Source of the DNA: Pseudomonas sp. SID14000
Lineage (GTDB): Bacteria; Pseudomonadota; Gammaproteobacteria; Pseudomonadales; Pseudomonadaceae
NCBI RefSeq assembly: GCF_002165135.1
Contig: NZ_NFZQ01000001.1
Location: forward strand, 124,001-188,000
Reading direction: 5' to 3'
Length of the DNA: 64,000 nt
Shown piece by piece: positions 1 through 9,056 of the stretch. Both the position numbers and the translations under genes were made by a program. The first letter of the stretch is position 1, and each line of letters begins with the position of its first letter. The notes beneath the pieces are model-generated. The model was not told the DNA's origin and searched no databases. It worked only from the letters and a program-made list of their open reading frames with translations.

Positions 1-13
1 GTGACATGGATCC

Positions 14-1477
14 TCAGCGGAACGGCGGCTCATCGAAACTGCGCAGTTTACGCGAGTGCAGCGAGTTGAGCTCGGTGCGCAGCAGGTCGAGGGCGGCAAT
101 GCCGATCTTCAAATGCTGGCTGACCGCCCGGTTGTAGAAGGCGTTGGCCGAGCCCGGCAGCTTGATTTCGCTGTGCAGCGGCTTGTCGGACACACACAGC
201 AAGGTGCCGTAAGGCACGCGCAAGCGGTAACCCTGGGCAGCGATGGTACCGCTTTCCATGTCAACCGCCACGGCACGCGACAAGTTGATCAGCGGCCGTT
301 CCTGGGCCCAGCGCAGCTCCCAGTTGCGGTCGTCGTAGGTCAACACGGTGCCGGTGCGCAAGCGCTTCTTCAGCTGTTCGCCACGCTCGCCGGTGACCTG
401 CGCCGCAGCTTCCTGCAAGGCCAGCTGTACTTCGGCCAAGGCCGGAATCGGGATGTTCGGCGGCACCACCCGGTCAAGAATGCCGTCACGGCGCATGTAG
501 GCGTGGGCCAGCACATAGTCGCCGATGGTCTGCGACTGCCGCAGGCCGCCGCAGTGACCGATCATCAGCCAGCAATGCGGGCGCAGCACGGCCAGGTGGT
601 CGGTGATGTTCTTGGCATTGGACGGGCCGACGCCGATGTTGACCAGCGTGACGCCGTCGCCATCGGCGGCAATCAGGTGATACGCCGGCATCTGGTAGCG
701 GTGCCAGACCACACTGGCCACCAGGGCCTGGGTTTCACCGTGGTCCATGCCCTTGTCGATCACCACGTTGCCCGGCAGCACCATGCGCACGAAGCGCGGG
801 TCGTCACGCAACTGGTCGAGGCCGTGGCTGATGAACTGGTCGACATAGCGGTGATAGTTGGTCAGCAGGATCCACGGCTGCACATGGCGCCAGTCGCTGC
901 CCGTGTAGTGCACCAGGCGGCGCAGCGAGAAGTCGACCCGCGCGGCATCGAACAGCGCCAGCGGCAGGGTTTCGGCGCCGCCCCAGTCATACAGCCCGTC
1001 GGCGATGTTGTCGGTGGCGGCCGACAGGTCGGTGCTGGGGAACACTCGCGCCAGCTGCGCAGCGGTGATACCGCTGCCGGCCAGCTCGTCGCCCTGGTCG
1101 ACCACGTAGGGGTAAGGAATGTTCTGTTCGCTGACACCAACCTCTACCGTGACGGTGTAGTCGTGCATCAACGGGCGCAGTTGCTCCAGCAGGTAGCCAC
1201 GGAAAGCAGCCGGCTGGGTAATGGTGACGCTGTAGGTGCCGGCCACCTGGACCTTGGCGTAAGCCCGCGTGGTGGCGGCAACTTCACCGTGGCTGTAGTA
1301 GGTCAGGCGCAGCGCCGGGTAACGGAACAGGTCTCGCTCTTCGGCGCCCGGTTCGGTACGGTCCTTCAGGTAACGCTTGAGGGCCTGGCTAAGGGCCCCG
1401 GTGGCCTGGTCATGCAGGGCCGCCAGACGGTCGACGGCCTGTTCGGGGGTATCAACGACTACAAAAGCTTGGCTCAC
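14..1477 (-). CDS. amn: AMP nucleosidase
   Basis: The 487-residue product matches AMP nucleosidase, which hydrolyses AMP to adenine and ribose 5-phosphate in the cytoplasm and so adjusts the adenylate pool. The N-terminal part is the Amn-specific domain. The C-terminal half is the nucleoside-phosphorylase-like fold, with the segments VNIGVGPSNAKNI, IGHCGGLRQSQ and AVDMESGTIAAQGYR seen in the family. I place the start at the GTG at 1475-1477, because AGGAAG lies 6 nt upstream and the protein then begins VSQAFVVVDTPE. The frame stays open further upstream, but that extension runs through REP DNA. The length agrees with the E. coli enzyme (about 484 residues). The family assignment is recognised from memory of homologues. 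Confidence 0.93.
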   Translation of the reverse strand: MSQAFVVVDTPEQAVDRLAALHDQATGALSQALKRYLKDRTEPGAEERDLFRYPALRLTYYSHGEVAATTRAYAKVQVAGTYSVTITQPAAFRGYLLEQLRPLMHDYTVTVEVGVSEQNIPYPYVVDQGDELAGSGITAAQLARVFPSTDLSAATDNIADGLYDWGGAETLPLALFDAARVDFSLRRLVHYTGSDWRHVQPWILLTNYHRYVDQFISHGLDQLRDDPRFVRMVLPGNVVIDKGMDHGETQALVASVVWHRYQMPAYHLIAADGDGVTLVNIGVGPSNAKNITDHLAVLRPHCWLMIGHCGGLRQSQTIGDYVLAHAYMRRDGILDRVVPPNIPIPALAEVQLALQEAAAQVTGERGEQLKKRLRTGTVLTYDDRNWELRWAQERPLINLSRAVAVDMESGTIAAQGYRLRVPYGTLLCVSDKPLHSEIKLPGSANAFYNRAVSQHLKIGIAALDLLRTELNSLHSRKLRSFDEPPFR

Positions 1478-1562
1478 ACTGTGCTTCCTGTCTGGACGTG
1501 CATGTGAACCATCTTGCCTGCCTTCTTGGGTAAATACACCCCCATTGATCGGTGTTGGCTTC

Positions 1563-1652
1563 ATTCGCGGGCATGCCCGCTCCCACAGGTACAGCACAGC
1601 ACTCGAACACCGTGAAGCCCCTGTGGGAGCGGGCGTGCCCGCGAAGAAGCCA
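1563..1652. repeat. REP inverted pair
   Basis: Two facing copies of a REP-type unit, with cores CGCGGGCATGCCCGCTCCCA and its reverse complement, are separated by about 30 nt. They lie between the aidB-like gene and amn, both on the minus strand. The paired copies could fold into a long hairpin in the readthrough transcript. This is the GCGGGC...GCCCGCTCCCACAGG subtype. Confidence 0.85.
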
Positions 1653-1654
1653 GC

Positions 1655-3307
1655 TCAGCTCGTCCAGGCTGGCGTAGCCCTGGCCACCAATGCCTCCACA
1701 TCCACGCCTCTCGGCAACGCCCCGTAAACACGCCCGCCCCCCGTCAAGCGGCTGTCGATGAACGCATCACTGACCACCGCATTCCCTGCCTCCAGCAACA
1801 GCTTGGCCTGCAGCGCCAAGGCAATGTCCTCGGTCAGCTGCCGCGCGCGGTACTGCATGTCGCCAGTGTCGGCAAACGCTCCCTTGAGATTGCCGATGTG
1901 CGCCGCCAAACGCGGGTCCCCATGCCCATCACCCAGCTCGGCGAACAACGCATCGAGCACGCCCGGTTCCTTGGACAAGGCCCGCAACACATCCAGGCAC
2001 TGCACATTGCCCGAGCCTTCCCAGGTCGAGTTGACCGGCGCTTCGCGGTACAACCGTGGCAGGATGCTGTCTTCCACATAACCCGCCCCGCCCAGGCACT
2101 CGGCGGCCTCGTTGATCATGGCCGGCGCGCGCTTGCAGATCCAGTACTTGCCCACCGCCGTGACCAGCCGGGCGAAATGCGCCTGCTGCGGGTCGTCCAG
2201 CTGTTCCAGCGCCTGCCCCATGCGCAGGCTCAGGGCCAGCGCGGCCTCGCTTTCCAGCGCCAGGTCGGCCAGCACGTTCTGCATCAACGGCTGCTCGCTC
2301 AGCAGCCGCCCGCCGACCTTGCGGTGCGCGCAGTGGTGGGCCGCCTGGGTCAGCGCCTGGCGCATCAGGGCGCTGGAACCGACCATGCAGTCGAAGCGGG
2401 TCATGGCCACCATTTCGATGATGGTCGGCACGCCCCGCCCTTCTTCCCCGACCATCCACGCCAGGGCGCCGCGGAACTCCACCTCGCTGGAGGCATTGGA
2501 GCTATTGCCCAGCTTGTTCTTCAGGCGCTGGATATAGAACTGGTTACGGCTGTCGTCCGGGCGGTGACGCGGTAGCAGGAAGCAGGTCAGACCTTTCTCG
2601 GTCTGGGCCAGGGTAAGGAAGGCATCACACATCGGTGCCGAGCAGAACCATTTGTGGCCAACCAGCTCGTAGGGCTGGCCCGGGCCTGCGGCGCCGACCG
2701 GATAAGCCCGGGTGGTGTTAGCGCGTACATCGGTACCACCCTGCTTCTCGGTCATGGCCATGCCCAGGGTGACCCCGGCCTTGTGGCGGTCGCCGACATT
2801 ACGCGGGTCGTACTCGCAGGCGAGAATCTTCGGCAGCCAGTATTCGGCCAGTTCGGGTTGCAGCCGCAGCGCTGGCACGGCAGCGAAGGTCATGGTCAGC
2901 GGGCAGCCGGTACCGGCCTCGGCCTGGCTGTGCAGGTAGGTCATTGAAGCCCGCGCCACATGGGCACCGGGGCGGGGCTCGGCCCACGGCAGCGAAGGCA
3001 GGCCGTGCTCGACGGCGGTGCGCATCAGTTCGTGGTAGGCCGGGTGGAACTCGACCAGGTCGATACGATGGCCGTAGCGGTCATGGCTGCTGAACTCCGG
3101 CTTGTGCGCATTGGCCAGGAAACCCGCCTGCATCAACGGGCCACCGGCCAGGGCCCCGTAGGCGTCGATCCGCGACTCGGCCCAACCCGCGCCGAAGCGC
3201 CGCGACCATTCCTGTAGCGGTAGGTCGAGGCGGTACAGGTTGGCACCGTCGAGGGGCGGAGGCTGGTTGGTGACTTCGTGGGTTTCAGCGTACTGGTGCA
3301 GGTTCAT
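1655..3307 (-). CDS. AidB-like acyl-CoA dehydrogenase
   Basis: This 550-residue protein is an FAD-dependent acyl-CoA dehydrogenase of the AidB branch, often annotated isovaleryl-CoA dehydrogenase. Residues 186-198 (TEKQGGTDVRANT) match the flavin/substrate-loop signature of the family. The late segment ECLGGAGYVEDS with REAPVNSTWEGSGN is typical of the AidB branch. E. coli AidB (about 541 residues) binds DNA and is linked to the alkylation response; whether this protein does so cannot be read from sequence. AGGAG lies 6 nt before the ATG at 3307. It appears to be a single gene, with no fatty-acid degradation genes beside it. A possible operator lies just upstream (3362-3387). Confidence 0.85.
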   Translation of the reverse strand: MNLHQYAETHEVTNQPPPLDGANLYRLDLPLQEWSRRFGAGWAESRIDAYGALAGGPLMQAGFLANAHKPEFSSHDRYGHRIDLVEFHPAYHELMRTAVEHGLPSLPWAEPRPGAHVARASMTYLHSQAEAGTGCPLTMTFAAVPALRLQPELAEYWLPKILACEYDPRNVGDRHKAGVTLGMAMTEKQGGTDVRANTTRAYPVGAAGPGQPYELVGHKWFCSAPMCDAFLTLAQTEKGLTCFLLPRHRPDDSRNQFYIQRLKNKLGNSSNASSEVEFRGALAWMVGEEGRGVPTIIEMVAMTRFDCMVGSSALMRQALTQAAHHCAHRKVGGRLLSEQPLMQNVLADLALESEAALALSLRMGQALEQLDDPQQAHFARLVTAVGKYWICKRAPAMINEAAECLGGAGYVEDSILPRLYREAPVNSTWEGSGNVQCLDVLRALSKEPGVLDALFAELGDGHGDPRLAAHIGNLKGAFADTGDMQYRARQLTEDIALALQAKLLLEAGNAVVSDAFIDSRLTGGGRVYGALPRGVDVEALVARATPAWTS

Positions 3308-3361
3308 CAGGGGCTCCTGGATCCGGGTAGGCTTGAGAGACCCAGTGAAGCACTCTGTACG

Positions 3362-3387
3362 AGTCAGTCAAAGTGACATTAATGACT
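3362..3387. promoter_or_regulatory. Nested GTCA/TGAC inverted repeats upstream of the aidB-like gene
   Basis: Between 3362 and 3387 the sequence contains AGTCA-GTCA-aag-TGAC-attaa-TGACT, a symmetric arrangement of GTCA and TGAC half-sites. It lies 55-80 bp before the start codon of the minus-strand acyl-CoA dehydrogenase gene, a plausible position for a repressor site. On the minus strand it also contains TTGACT, which could serve as a -35 box, but I see no good -10 at the right distance. The operator role is inference. Confidence 0.28.
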
Positions 3388-3428
3388 AAACATGTGGTGG
3401 GGGGCGCATGTGTTGGGTGTGTATCAGG

Positions 3429-3758
3429 GCTGACAGGTGTTCGCCACAACAGGTTCAGCGCCTGTGAGATCGAGCGCCGCCCGCGCGGCGCTTCGCGGGG
3501 CAAGCCCGCTCCCACATTTGTTGCAACGTGGCCATGCCTGTAAGGCCATGGTTGGCAGCCTTGTTGGCATGACTGGATTTCGAGGTGGGCATTGATGCCG
3601 CCCCGCCTGCCTCAAGCCATGCACCAAGGCAGGCAACCATGGCCTGGCAGGTTCGGCACGTTGCAACAAATGTGGGAGCGGGCTTGCCCCGCGAAGCGCC
3701 GCGCGGGCGGCGCTCGATCTCCCAGGCGCTGCACCTGCCACGGCGAACACCTCTCAGC
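3429..3758. repeat. 330-bp near-palindromic element, copy 1
   Basis: This stretch fills most of the 471-bp gap between two minus-strand genes and has no credible reading frame. It is an imperfect palindrome almost end to end, centred near 3593. The outer arms read ...GGTGTTCGCC and GGCGAACACC..., then GAGATCGAGCGCCG with its complement, then a REP-like core (GGGGCAAGCCCGCTCCCACA) and TTGTTGCAACGTG with its complement. The inner part (GGCCATGG, CAAGGCAGG) continues the symmetry with more mismatches. A second copy in the same orientation is at 34265-34580. It could be a non-autonomous mobile element or a very long hairpin; no function is known to me. Confidence 0.85.
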
Positions 3759-3778
3759 CCCAACCAAATGCCATGCCT

Positions 3779-5767
3779 TCACAGCGACTGCCGCGCCTGC
3801 AGTATGTGCGGGCTCATCTGCACCTGCGCAATAGCCATGTTCAAACTCAACTCGAAGCGGCTGCCCAACCCCCGCGTCGATTCATGCGACAACTTCGCCC
3901 CCAGCAACTCCCCCATCTGCCGACAAATCGACAAACCAATACCCAGCCCGCCATAACGCCGGGTCATCGAGCCATCGACCTGGAAGAAACGCTGATACAG
4001 GGTCGACTGGTCCAGGTCATCAAAGCCAATACCGCTGTCACTGACAACAAAAGTCAGCGCCAGGTCGTCCGGCTCCACCCGGCGCCAACGCACCTGGATC
4101 ATCACCCCGCCCTGGTGGGTGAACTTCAGCCCGTTGTCCACCAGGCACCCCAGGCAGCGGGCCAGTTTCTGGCCGTCGCCCAGCAGCTCGTCCGGCAAGT
4201 CGGCGGGGATGTCCAGGCTAAGGTGCAAGCCTTTGCCCAAAGCGTGCCCGGCATAACCGGCACGCACCCCCTGCAGCAGGGTGCGCAGGCTGAACGGTGC
4301 CGGCTGCGCGCGCAGGCGGCCGGCCTGCAGTTCGGACAGGGTAAGAATGGCATCGACCATGTCCATCATGCCCTGGGCCGACCCCACCGCCGTGCGGTGG
4401 TACTGGGCCATCTCGGCCTCCATCGGCAGGGTGTGCATCAGCTCCAGCGAGCCGATCACGCCATTCATCGGCGTGCGCAGCTCATGGGTCACGCAGGCCA
4501 GGAATTCGTCTTTCAGCCGGTTGCTCCTGGCCAGTTGCAGGTTCAATTGCTCCAGCGTGCGCCCGGTGTCACGCAAGGTCTGCGCCTGCTGCTCGCGCAA
4601 GCTGTTGATACGGTCGGCCAGCGCCAGCGACAGCAAGGCCACCTCCAGCGCCGACCCCAACTGGCTGGCATACATGGTGATGAACACGTTTGGCAGGTAG
4701 CCCAGCACCATCAAGGTGTTGACCAGGCCACCGAGCAGGAACGCCGTCCAGGCGATGATGAACCAGCGTGCCACGCGCAAGCCACGCCACCAGGCGTACA
4801 GCCCGGCAGCGAAGATGCTCACGGTAAACAGCAATGCCAGCACCGTGGCCATGCGCAGGGCGACGCCGTAGGGCATGCTCACCGCCAGCACCATGACCAG
4901 CGCGCCACCCAGCATCAGCAGCTGCAGCAGCCGGTCCAAGCCACGGCTGATGCTGCCCAGTTGCAGGAAATGCCGGGCGAACTGGCAACCGAACAGGCCG
5001 GCGGCACCAATGAACAGCGGCGTCGAGGCATTCGCCCACCAGGGGCTGTCCGGCCAGAAGTAGGCCACACCGGCGCCATTCACCGAAACCTGGTAAAAGC
5101 CGAACGAAGCGATATAGAGGATGTAGTAGAGGTAGCTGACATCGCGCACGCTGAGGTAGATGAACAGGTTGTACACCAGCATCACCAGCAGCACGCCGTA
5201 GATCATCCCCAATACATATAGACGCGTGGGCTGTTCCTCCATGTAGGCCTCGGCGGACCACAGCGTCAGTGGCGCCTGTACCGAGCCCTGGCTGTGCAGG
5301 CGCAGGTAGGCGGTGGTGACCTGGCCAGGCGGCAGCTGCAGTTGGAACAGGTAGTTGTTCTGCCGGATCTGCCGGCTGTGGTAGGGCAAGGCGTCGCCGG
5401 TGCGCCGGGCCAGGCGGTAACTGCCACTGCTGTCGGGCAGGTACAGCTCGATGTGGTCCAGCGGCGGATAGGCCAGCTCCAGCAGCCACTGCCGTGGGGC
5501 GGCGCCGAGCGCGGCGACAGGGCGCAGTTCGACCTTGAGCCAGAACACCGAGGTGGAATAACCGGCATTCAGAACGTCTTCGTGGTGGGGGCGAAAGTGT
5601 TTGGCGAAGCCAGGGGCACTGACCTGGGCGATGGTGGCACTGCCATCGTGGTCTTCATAAACCTGCATTGCCTTGCCCAGCGGAAGATGCCGGGTAGCGT
5701 CGTCGAAATCGACTGCCCCGGCCAGCACGGGCAGCAAGCCCAGAAGCACAATCAGCAAATAGCGCAT
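3779..5767 (-). CDS. 7TM-DISM sensor histidine kinase
   Basis: The 662-residue product has a signal peptide (about 1-18), a periplasmic DISMED2-type domain (about 25-170) and a seven-helix DISM membrane region (about 183-385). A short coiled linker (390-418) leads into a HisKA domain with His428 in FLACVTHELRTP. The HATPase domain shows Asn545 (N box), DSGIGF at 577-582 and GGLGIGL at 606-612. It therefore looks like an active transmembrane kinase for an extracellular, possibly carbohydrate, signal. The architecture is shared with RetS and LadS, but it has no receiver or Hpt domain and no response-regulator gene adjoins it. The protein ends about 20 residues after the kinase core. The signal and partner are unknown. 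Confidence 0.88.
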   Translation of the reverse strand: MRYLLIVLLGLLPVLAGAVDFDDATRHLPLGKAMQVYEDHDGSATIAQVSAPGFAKHFRPHHEDVLNAGYSTSVFWLKVELRPVAALGAAPRQWLLELAYPPLDHIELYLPDSSGSYRLARRTGDALPYHSRQIRQNNYLFQLQLPPGQVTTAYLRLHSQGSVQAPLTLWSAEAYMEEQPTRLYVLGMIYGVLLVMLVYNLFIYLSVRDVSYLYYILYIASFGFYQVSVNGAGVAYFWPDSPWWANASTPLFIGAAGLFGCQFARHFLQLGSISRGLDRLLQLLMLGGALVMVLAVSMPYGVALRMATVLALLFTVSIFAAGLYAWWRGLRVARWFIIAWTAFLLGGLVNTLMVLGYLPNVFITMYASQLGSALEVALLSLALADRINSLREQQAQTLRDTGRTLEQLNLQLARSNRLKDEFLACVTHELRTPMNGVIGSLELMHTLPMEAEMAQYHRTAVGSAQGMMDMVDAILTLSELQAGRLRAQPAPFSLRTLLQGVRAGYAGHALGKGLHLSLDIPADLPDELLGDGQKLARCLGCLVDNGLKFTHQGGVMIQVRWRRVEPDDLALTFVVSDSGIGFDDLDQSTLYQRFFQVDGSMTRRYGGLGIGLSICRQMGELLGAKLSHESTRGLGSRFELSLNMAIAQVQMSPHILQARQSL

Positions 5768-6032
5768 ACAGCCCCAGCATGGCCTGTCCAGTCGAGTCGC
5801 GGTTGCCTCCCATCCGTTTGAGACGACACGATCCGGCAGAACCCGTTTGTAGAGTTATCCGAGCACTCTAGCATAGCTTCGCAACCTGGTAATCGACCAT
5901 ATCCAATCACAAAGAAAAGGCTCTAAATCAACGCTTTCAGAAATAAAACCGGAAAAAATCTGACCCCATGATCAGTAAAACCCGTTTGGAGGACGATCCG
6001 CCCAAACAGGATTGGTGGTAAGCTCGCCGACC

Positions 6033-6830
6033 ATGAATACCTACAGCTCCCGCCCCGTTGTCCTCTGTCTTTCCGGCCACGACCCCAGTGGCGGCGCCGG
6101 CCTGCAGGCAGATATCGAAGCCCTGATCGCACAAGGCTGTCACGCCGCACCCGCAGTGACCGCCCTGACCGTGCAGGATACAGTCAACGTTTCCGACTTC
6201 CGCGTGCTCGACCGCGAGTGGGTGCTGGCCCAGGCCAACGCCGTACTGGCCGACGCTACGGTAGCCGCCGTCAAGCTGGGCATGCTCGGTTCGATCGAGA
6301 TGGTCGACACCGTCGCCGAACTGCTGGCCGCCCACCCGCACCTGCCGCTGGTCTGCGACCCGGTGCTGCGTGCCGGCGGTGGTGGCCGCCTGGGCAAGGA
6401 CGAAGTGGGTTACGCCCTGCGCGAACGCCTGCTGCCACTGGCGACCATCGCCACGCCGAACCTGCCCGAAGCCCGCATCCTTGCCGAGCTGCCCGAAGGC
6501 ACCGCCGACGAGTGTGCCGAGAAACTGTTGCCGTTCTGTAGACACCTGCTGATTACCGGCGGTCACGGCGACGAAGACGAAATTCACAACCGCCTGTACA
6601 GCCGCGATGGCCAGCGCCACACCTGGACCTGCCAGCGCCTGCCGGGCAGCTACCACGGCTCGGGCTGCACCCTGGCCAGCGCCCTGGCCGGCCGCCTGGC
6701 CCTCGGCGAGCAGCTGGAAAGCGCCGTGCGCAGCGCACTGGACTACACCTGGCGCACCCTGCGTGACGCCGAGCAACTGGGCAAGGGCCAGTACGTGCCG
6801 CGCCGCCTGCCACTGGATTTCTGCTCCTGA
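6033..6830 (+). CDS. thiD: Hydroxymethylpyrimidine/phosphomethylpyrimidine kinase
   Basis: ThiD (265 residues) phosphorylates HMP and then HMP-P to give HMP-PP for thiamine synthesis. The ribokinase-fold signature is visible: [10 protein letters not shown] at 14-23 and, near the C-terminus, [12 protein letters not shown], which forms the phosphate-binding loop. I chose the ATG at 6033 rather than the GTG at 6012 because it gives the family's usual N-terminus, [18 protein letters not shown]. thiE follows after 13 nt, then hemL after 16 nt, so the three genes probably form one transcript. The 265-bp region upstream was read for a TPP riboswitch; no CUGAGA box was found. Confidence 0.95.
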   Translation: MNTYSSRPVVLCLSGHDPSGGAGLQADIEALIAQGCHAAPAVTALTVQDTVNVSDFRVLDREWVLAQANAVLADATVAAVKLGMLGSIEMVDTVAELLAAHPHLPLVCDPVLRAGGGGRLGKDEVGYALRERLLPLATIATPNLPEARILAELPEGTADECAEKLLPFCRHLLITGGHGDEDEIHNRLYSRDGQRHTWTCQRLPGSYHGSGCTLASALAGRLALGEQLESAVRSALDYTWRTLRDAEQLGKGQYVPRRLPLDFCS

Positions 6831-6843
6831 CACGAGGCCTCCA

Positions 6844-7467
6844 ATGAAGCTACGCGGTCTGTACGCCATCACCGACAGCCAGCTGCTCGCTGGCCGTTTC
6901 CTGTCCCATGTCGAGGCGGCACTGGAAGGCGGCGTGTGCCTGCTGCAGTACCGCGATAAAAGTGACGACGCGGCACGGCGCCTGCGTGAGGCCGAAGGGC
7001 TGATGAAGCTCTGCGAGCGCTACGGCACCCAGCTGATCATCAACGACGATGCCGAACTGGCCGCGCGCCTGGGCGTCGGCGTGCACCTGGGCCAGACCGA
7101 CGGCCCACTGACCCCGGCCCGCGCCCTGCTCGGTCGCCAGGCGATCATCGGCTCAACCTGCCACGCCAGCCTCGAACTGGCCGCCCAGGCCGCCAGCGAA
7201 GGTGCCAGCTACGTGGCCTTCGGCCGCTTCTTCAACTCCGTCACCAAGCCGGGCGCCCCCGCTGCCAACATCGAACTGCTGGAGCAGGCCCGCGCCCAGG
7301 TGAAACTGCCGATCGCGGTGATCGGCGGCATTACCCTCGACAACGCCGCCCCGCTGGTCGCCCATGGTGCCGATCTGCTGGCGGTGATCCACGGCCTGTT
7401 CGGTGCCGACAGCGCGCAGGAAGTCACCCGCCGCGCCCGCGCCTTCAACGCCTTGTTCGCATCCTGA
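6844..7467 (+). CDS. thiE: Thiamine-phosphate synthase
   Basis: ThiE (207 residues) couples HMP-PP from ThiD with thiazole phosphate to form thiamine phosphate. The TIM-barrel family motifs are present: LLQYRDK near residue 38, a [10 protein letters not shown] segment, GVHLGQTD, the IIGSTCHA strand, and [13 protein letters not shown], followed by AVIGGIT near the phosphate site. The length is normal. It sits 13 nt downstream of thiD and 16 nt upstream of hemL, on the same strand. Confidence 0.95.
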   Translation: MKLRGLYAITDSQLLAGRFLSHVEAALEGGVCLLQYRDKSDDAARRLREAEGLMKLCERYGTQLIINDDAELAARLGVGVHLGQTDGPLTPARALLGRQAIIGSTCHASLELAAQAASEGASYVAFGRFFNSVTKPGAPAANIELLEQARAQVKLPIAVIGGITLDNAAPLVAHGADLLAVIHGLFGADSAQEVTRRARAFNALFAS

Positions 7468-7483
7468 TTCGAGAGAACCTTCC

Positions 7484-8767
7484 ATGTCCCGTTCCGAAGC
7501 CCTGTTCGCCCAAGCCCAGAAGCACATCCCCGGTGGCGTCAACTCGCCGGTCCGCGCTTTCAAGAGCGTTGGCGGCACGCCGCTGTTCTTCAAGCATGCC
7601 GAAGGCGCCTACGTCGTTGACGAGGATGACAAGCGTTACGTCGACTACGTCGGCTCCTGGGGCCCGATGATCCTTGGCCACGGCCACCCGGAGGTACTGG
7701 ACTCGGTACGCCGCCAGCTGGAGCACGGCCTGTCCTATGGCGCACCGACCGCCATGGAAACCGAAATGGCCGACCTGGTCTGCTCGCTGGTGCCGTCCAT
7801 GGAGATGGTGCGCATGGTCAGCTCAGGCACCGAGGCCACCATGAGCGCCATCCGCCTGGCCCGTGGCTACACCGGCCGTGACGCCATCATCAAGTTCGAA
7901 GGCTGCTACCACGGTCACTCCGACAGCCTGCTGGTAAAAGCCGGCTCTGGCCTGCTGACCCAGGGCGTGCCGAGCTCGGCAGGCGTGCCGGCAGACTTCG
8001 CCAAGCACACCCTGACCCTACCGTTCAACGACATCGCTGCCGTCGAGAAAACCCTGGCCGAAGTCGGCCAGACCGTAGCCTGCATCATCGTCGAGCCGGT
8101 AGCCGGCAACATGAACTGCGTACCACCTGCGCCAGGCTTCCTCGAAGGCCTGCGCGAGCAGTGCGACAAGCACGGCGTGGTGTTGATCTTCGACGAAGTG
8201 ATGACCGGTTTCCGCGTCTCGCTCGGCGGCGCCCAGGGCCATTACGGCATCAAGCCGGACCTGTCGACCTTCGGCAAGATCGTCGGTGGCGGCATGCCGG
8301 TCGGCTGCTTCGGCGGCAAGCGTGAAATCATGGGCTGCATCGCCCCGCTCGGCCCGGTCTACCAGGCCGGCACCCTGTCGGGTAACCCGCTGGCCATGGC
8401 CGCAGGCCTGACCACCCTGAAGCTGATCAGCCGCCCGGGCTTCCACGCCGAGCTGACCGACTACACCAGCCGCATGCTCGACGGCCTGCAACAGCGCGCC
8501 GATGCCGCTGGCGTGCCGTTCGTCACCACCCAGGCCGGTGCCATGTTCGGCCTGTACTTCAGCGGTGCCGACGACATCGTCACCTTCGAAGACGTGATGG
8601 CCAGCGATGCCGAGCGTTTCAAGCGCTTCTTCCACCTGATGCTCGATGGTGGCGTGTACCTGGCACCAAGCGCGTTCGAAGCAGGCTTCACCTCCATCGC
8701 CCATGGCGACAAGGAGCTGCAGATCACCCTGGATGCGGCTGAAAAGGCCTTTGCAGCCCTGAAATAG
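7484..8767 (+). CDS. hemL: Glutamate-1-semialdehyde 2,1-aminomutase
   Basis: HemL (427 residues) converts glutamate-1-semialdehyde to 5-aminolevulinate, the tetrapyrrole precursor used for both heme and the corrin ring made by the cob genes at 52-59.7 kb. It is a class III PLP aminotransferase: FDEVMTGFR holds the PLP-contacting Asp, and Lys265 in [12 protein letters not shown] is the expected Schiff-base lysine. The ATG at 7484 is used, with GAGAGAA 5-10 nt upstream. The frame is open upstream into thiE but the conserved [21 protein letters not shown] start argues against an extension. A REP pair follows the gene. Confidence 0.97.
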   Translation: MSRSEALFAQAQKHIPGGVNSPVRAFKSVGGTPLFFKHAEGAYVVDEDDKRYVDYVGSWGPMILGHGHPEVLDSVRRQLEHGLSYGAPTAMETEMADLVCSLVPSMEMVRMVSSGTEATMSAIRLARGYTGRDAIIKFEGCYHGHSDSLLVKAGSGLLTQGVPSSAGVPADFAKHTLTLPFNDIAAVEKTLAEVGQTVACIIVEPVAGNMNCVPPAPGFLEGLREQCDKHGVVLIFDEVMTGFRVSLGGAQGHYGIKPDLSTFGKIVGGGMPVGCFGGKREIMGCIAPLGPVYQAGTLSGNPLAMAAGLTTLKLISRPGFHAELTDYTSRMLDGLQQRADAAGVPFVTTQAGAMFGLYFSGADDIVTFEDVMASDAERFKRFFHLMLDGGVYLAPSAFEAGFTSIAHGDKELQITLDAAEKAFAALK

Positions 8768-8785
8768 CGCGCAGCACCGCGCTTT

Positions 8786-8904
8786 TGTGGGAGCGGCCTT
8801 GTGTCGCGAAAGGGCCGCAAAGCGGCCCCAGCACTTCAGCAGTAATGCACAGATTGCTGGGGCTGCTTCGCAGCCCTTTCGCGACACAAGGCCGCTCCCA
8901 CAGA
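8786..8904. repeat. REP inverted pair (GCGACACAAGGCCGCTCCCACA type)
   Basis: Two facing units, TGTGGGAGCGGCCTTGTGTC and its complement, each carry a second inner stem (GGGCCGC...GCGGCCC and GGGGCTGC...GCAGCCC). They occupy the region between hemL and the Sel1 gene. This is a different subtype from the GCGGGTAAACCCGC units elsewhere in the window. Confidence 0.85.
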
Positions 8905-9056
8905 GGCCGGCACAGGCAACAAATACCCATGCACAATCAGCTGACTTCCCCAACCAAGCAGAAAATCGAGTAAAACTTTGTAAGGTTGGCGCTGCTTATC
9001 CCATAATGTGCCACCAGAGACATTGGCCGCAGCTTTGCAGAGGTAAGTCGATCCCC

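Noticed and set aside
3585..3956. Small frames within the 3.4-3.8 kb gap and the corresponding 34.2-34.6 kb gap
   Set aside because: They arise from the long palindrome on both strands and contain only REP-derived peptides such as [13 protein letters not shown].
5768..6032. Possible TPP riboswitch before thiD
   Set aside because: No CUGAGA or other conserved THI-box elements were found; the weak repeats ACCCGTTTG/CCCGTTTGG do not build the riboswitch fold.
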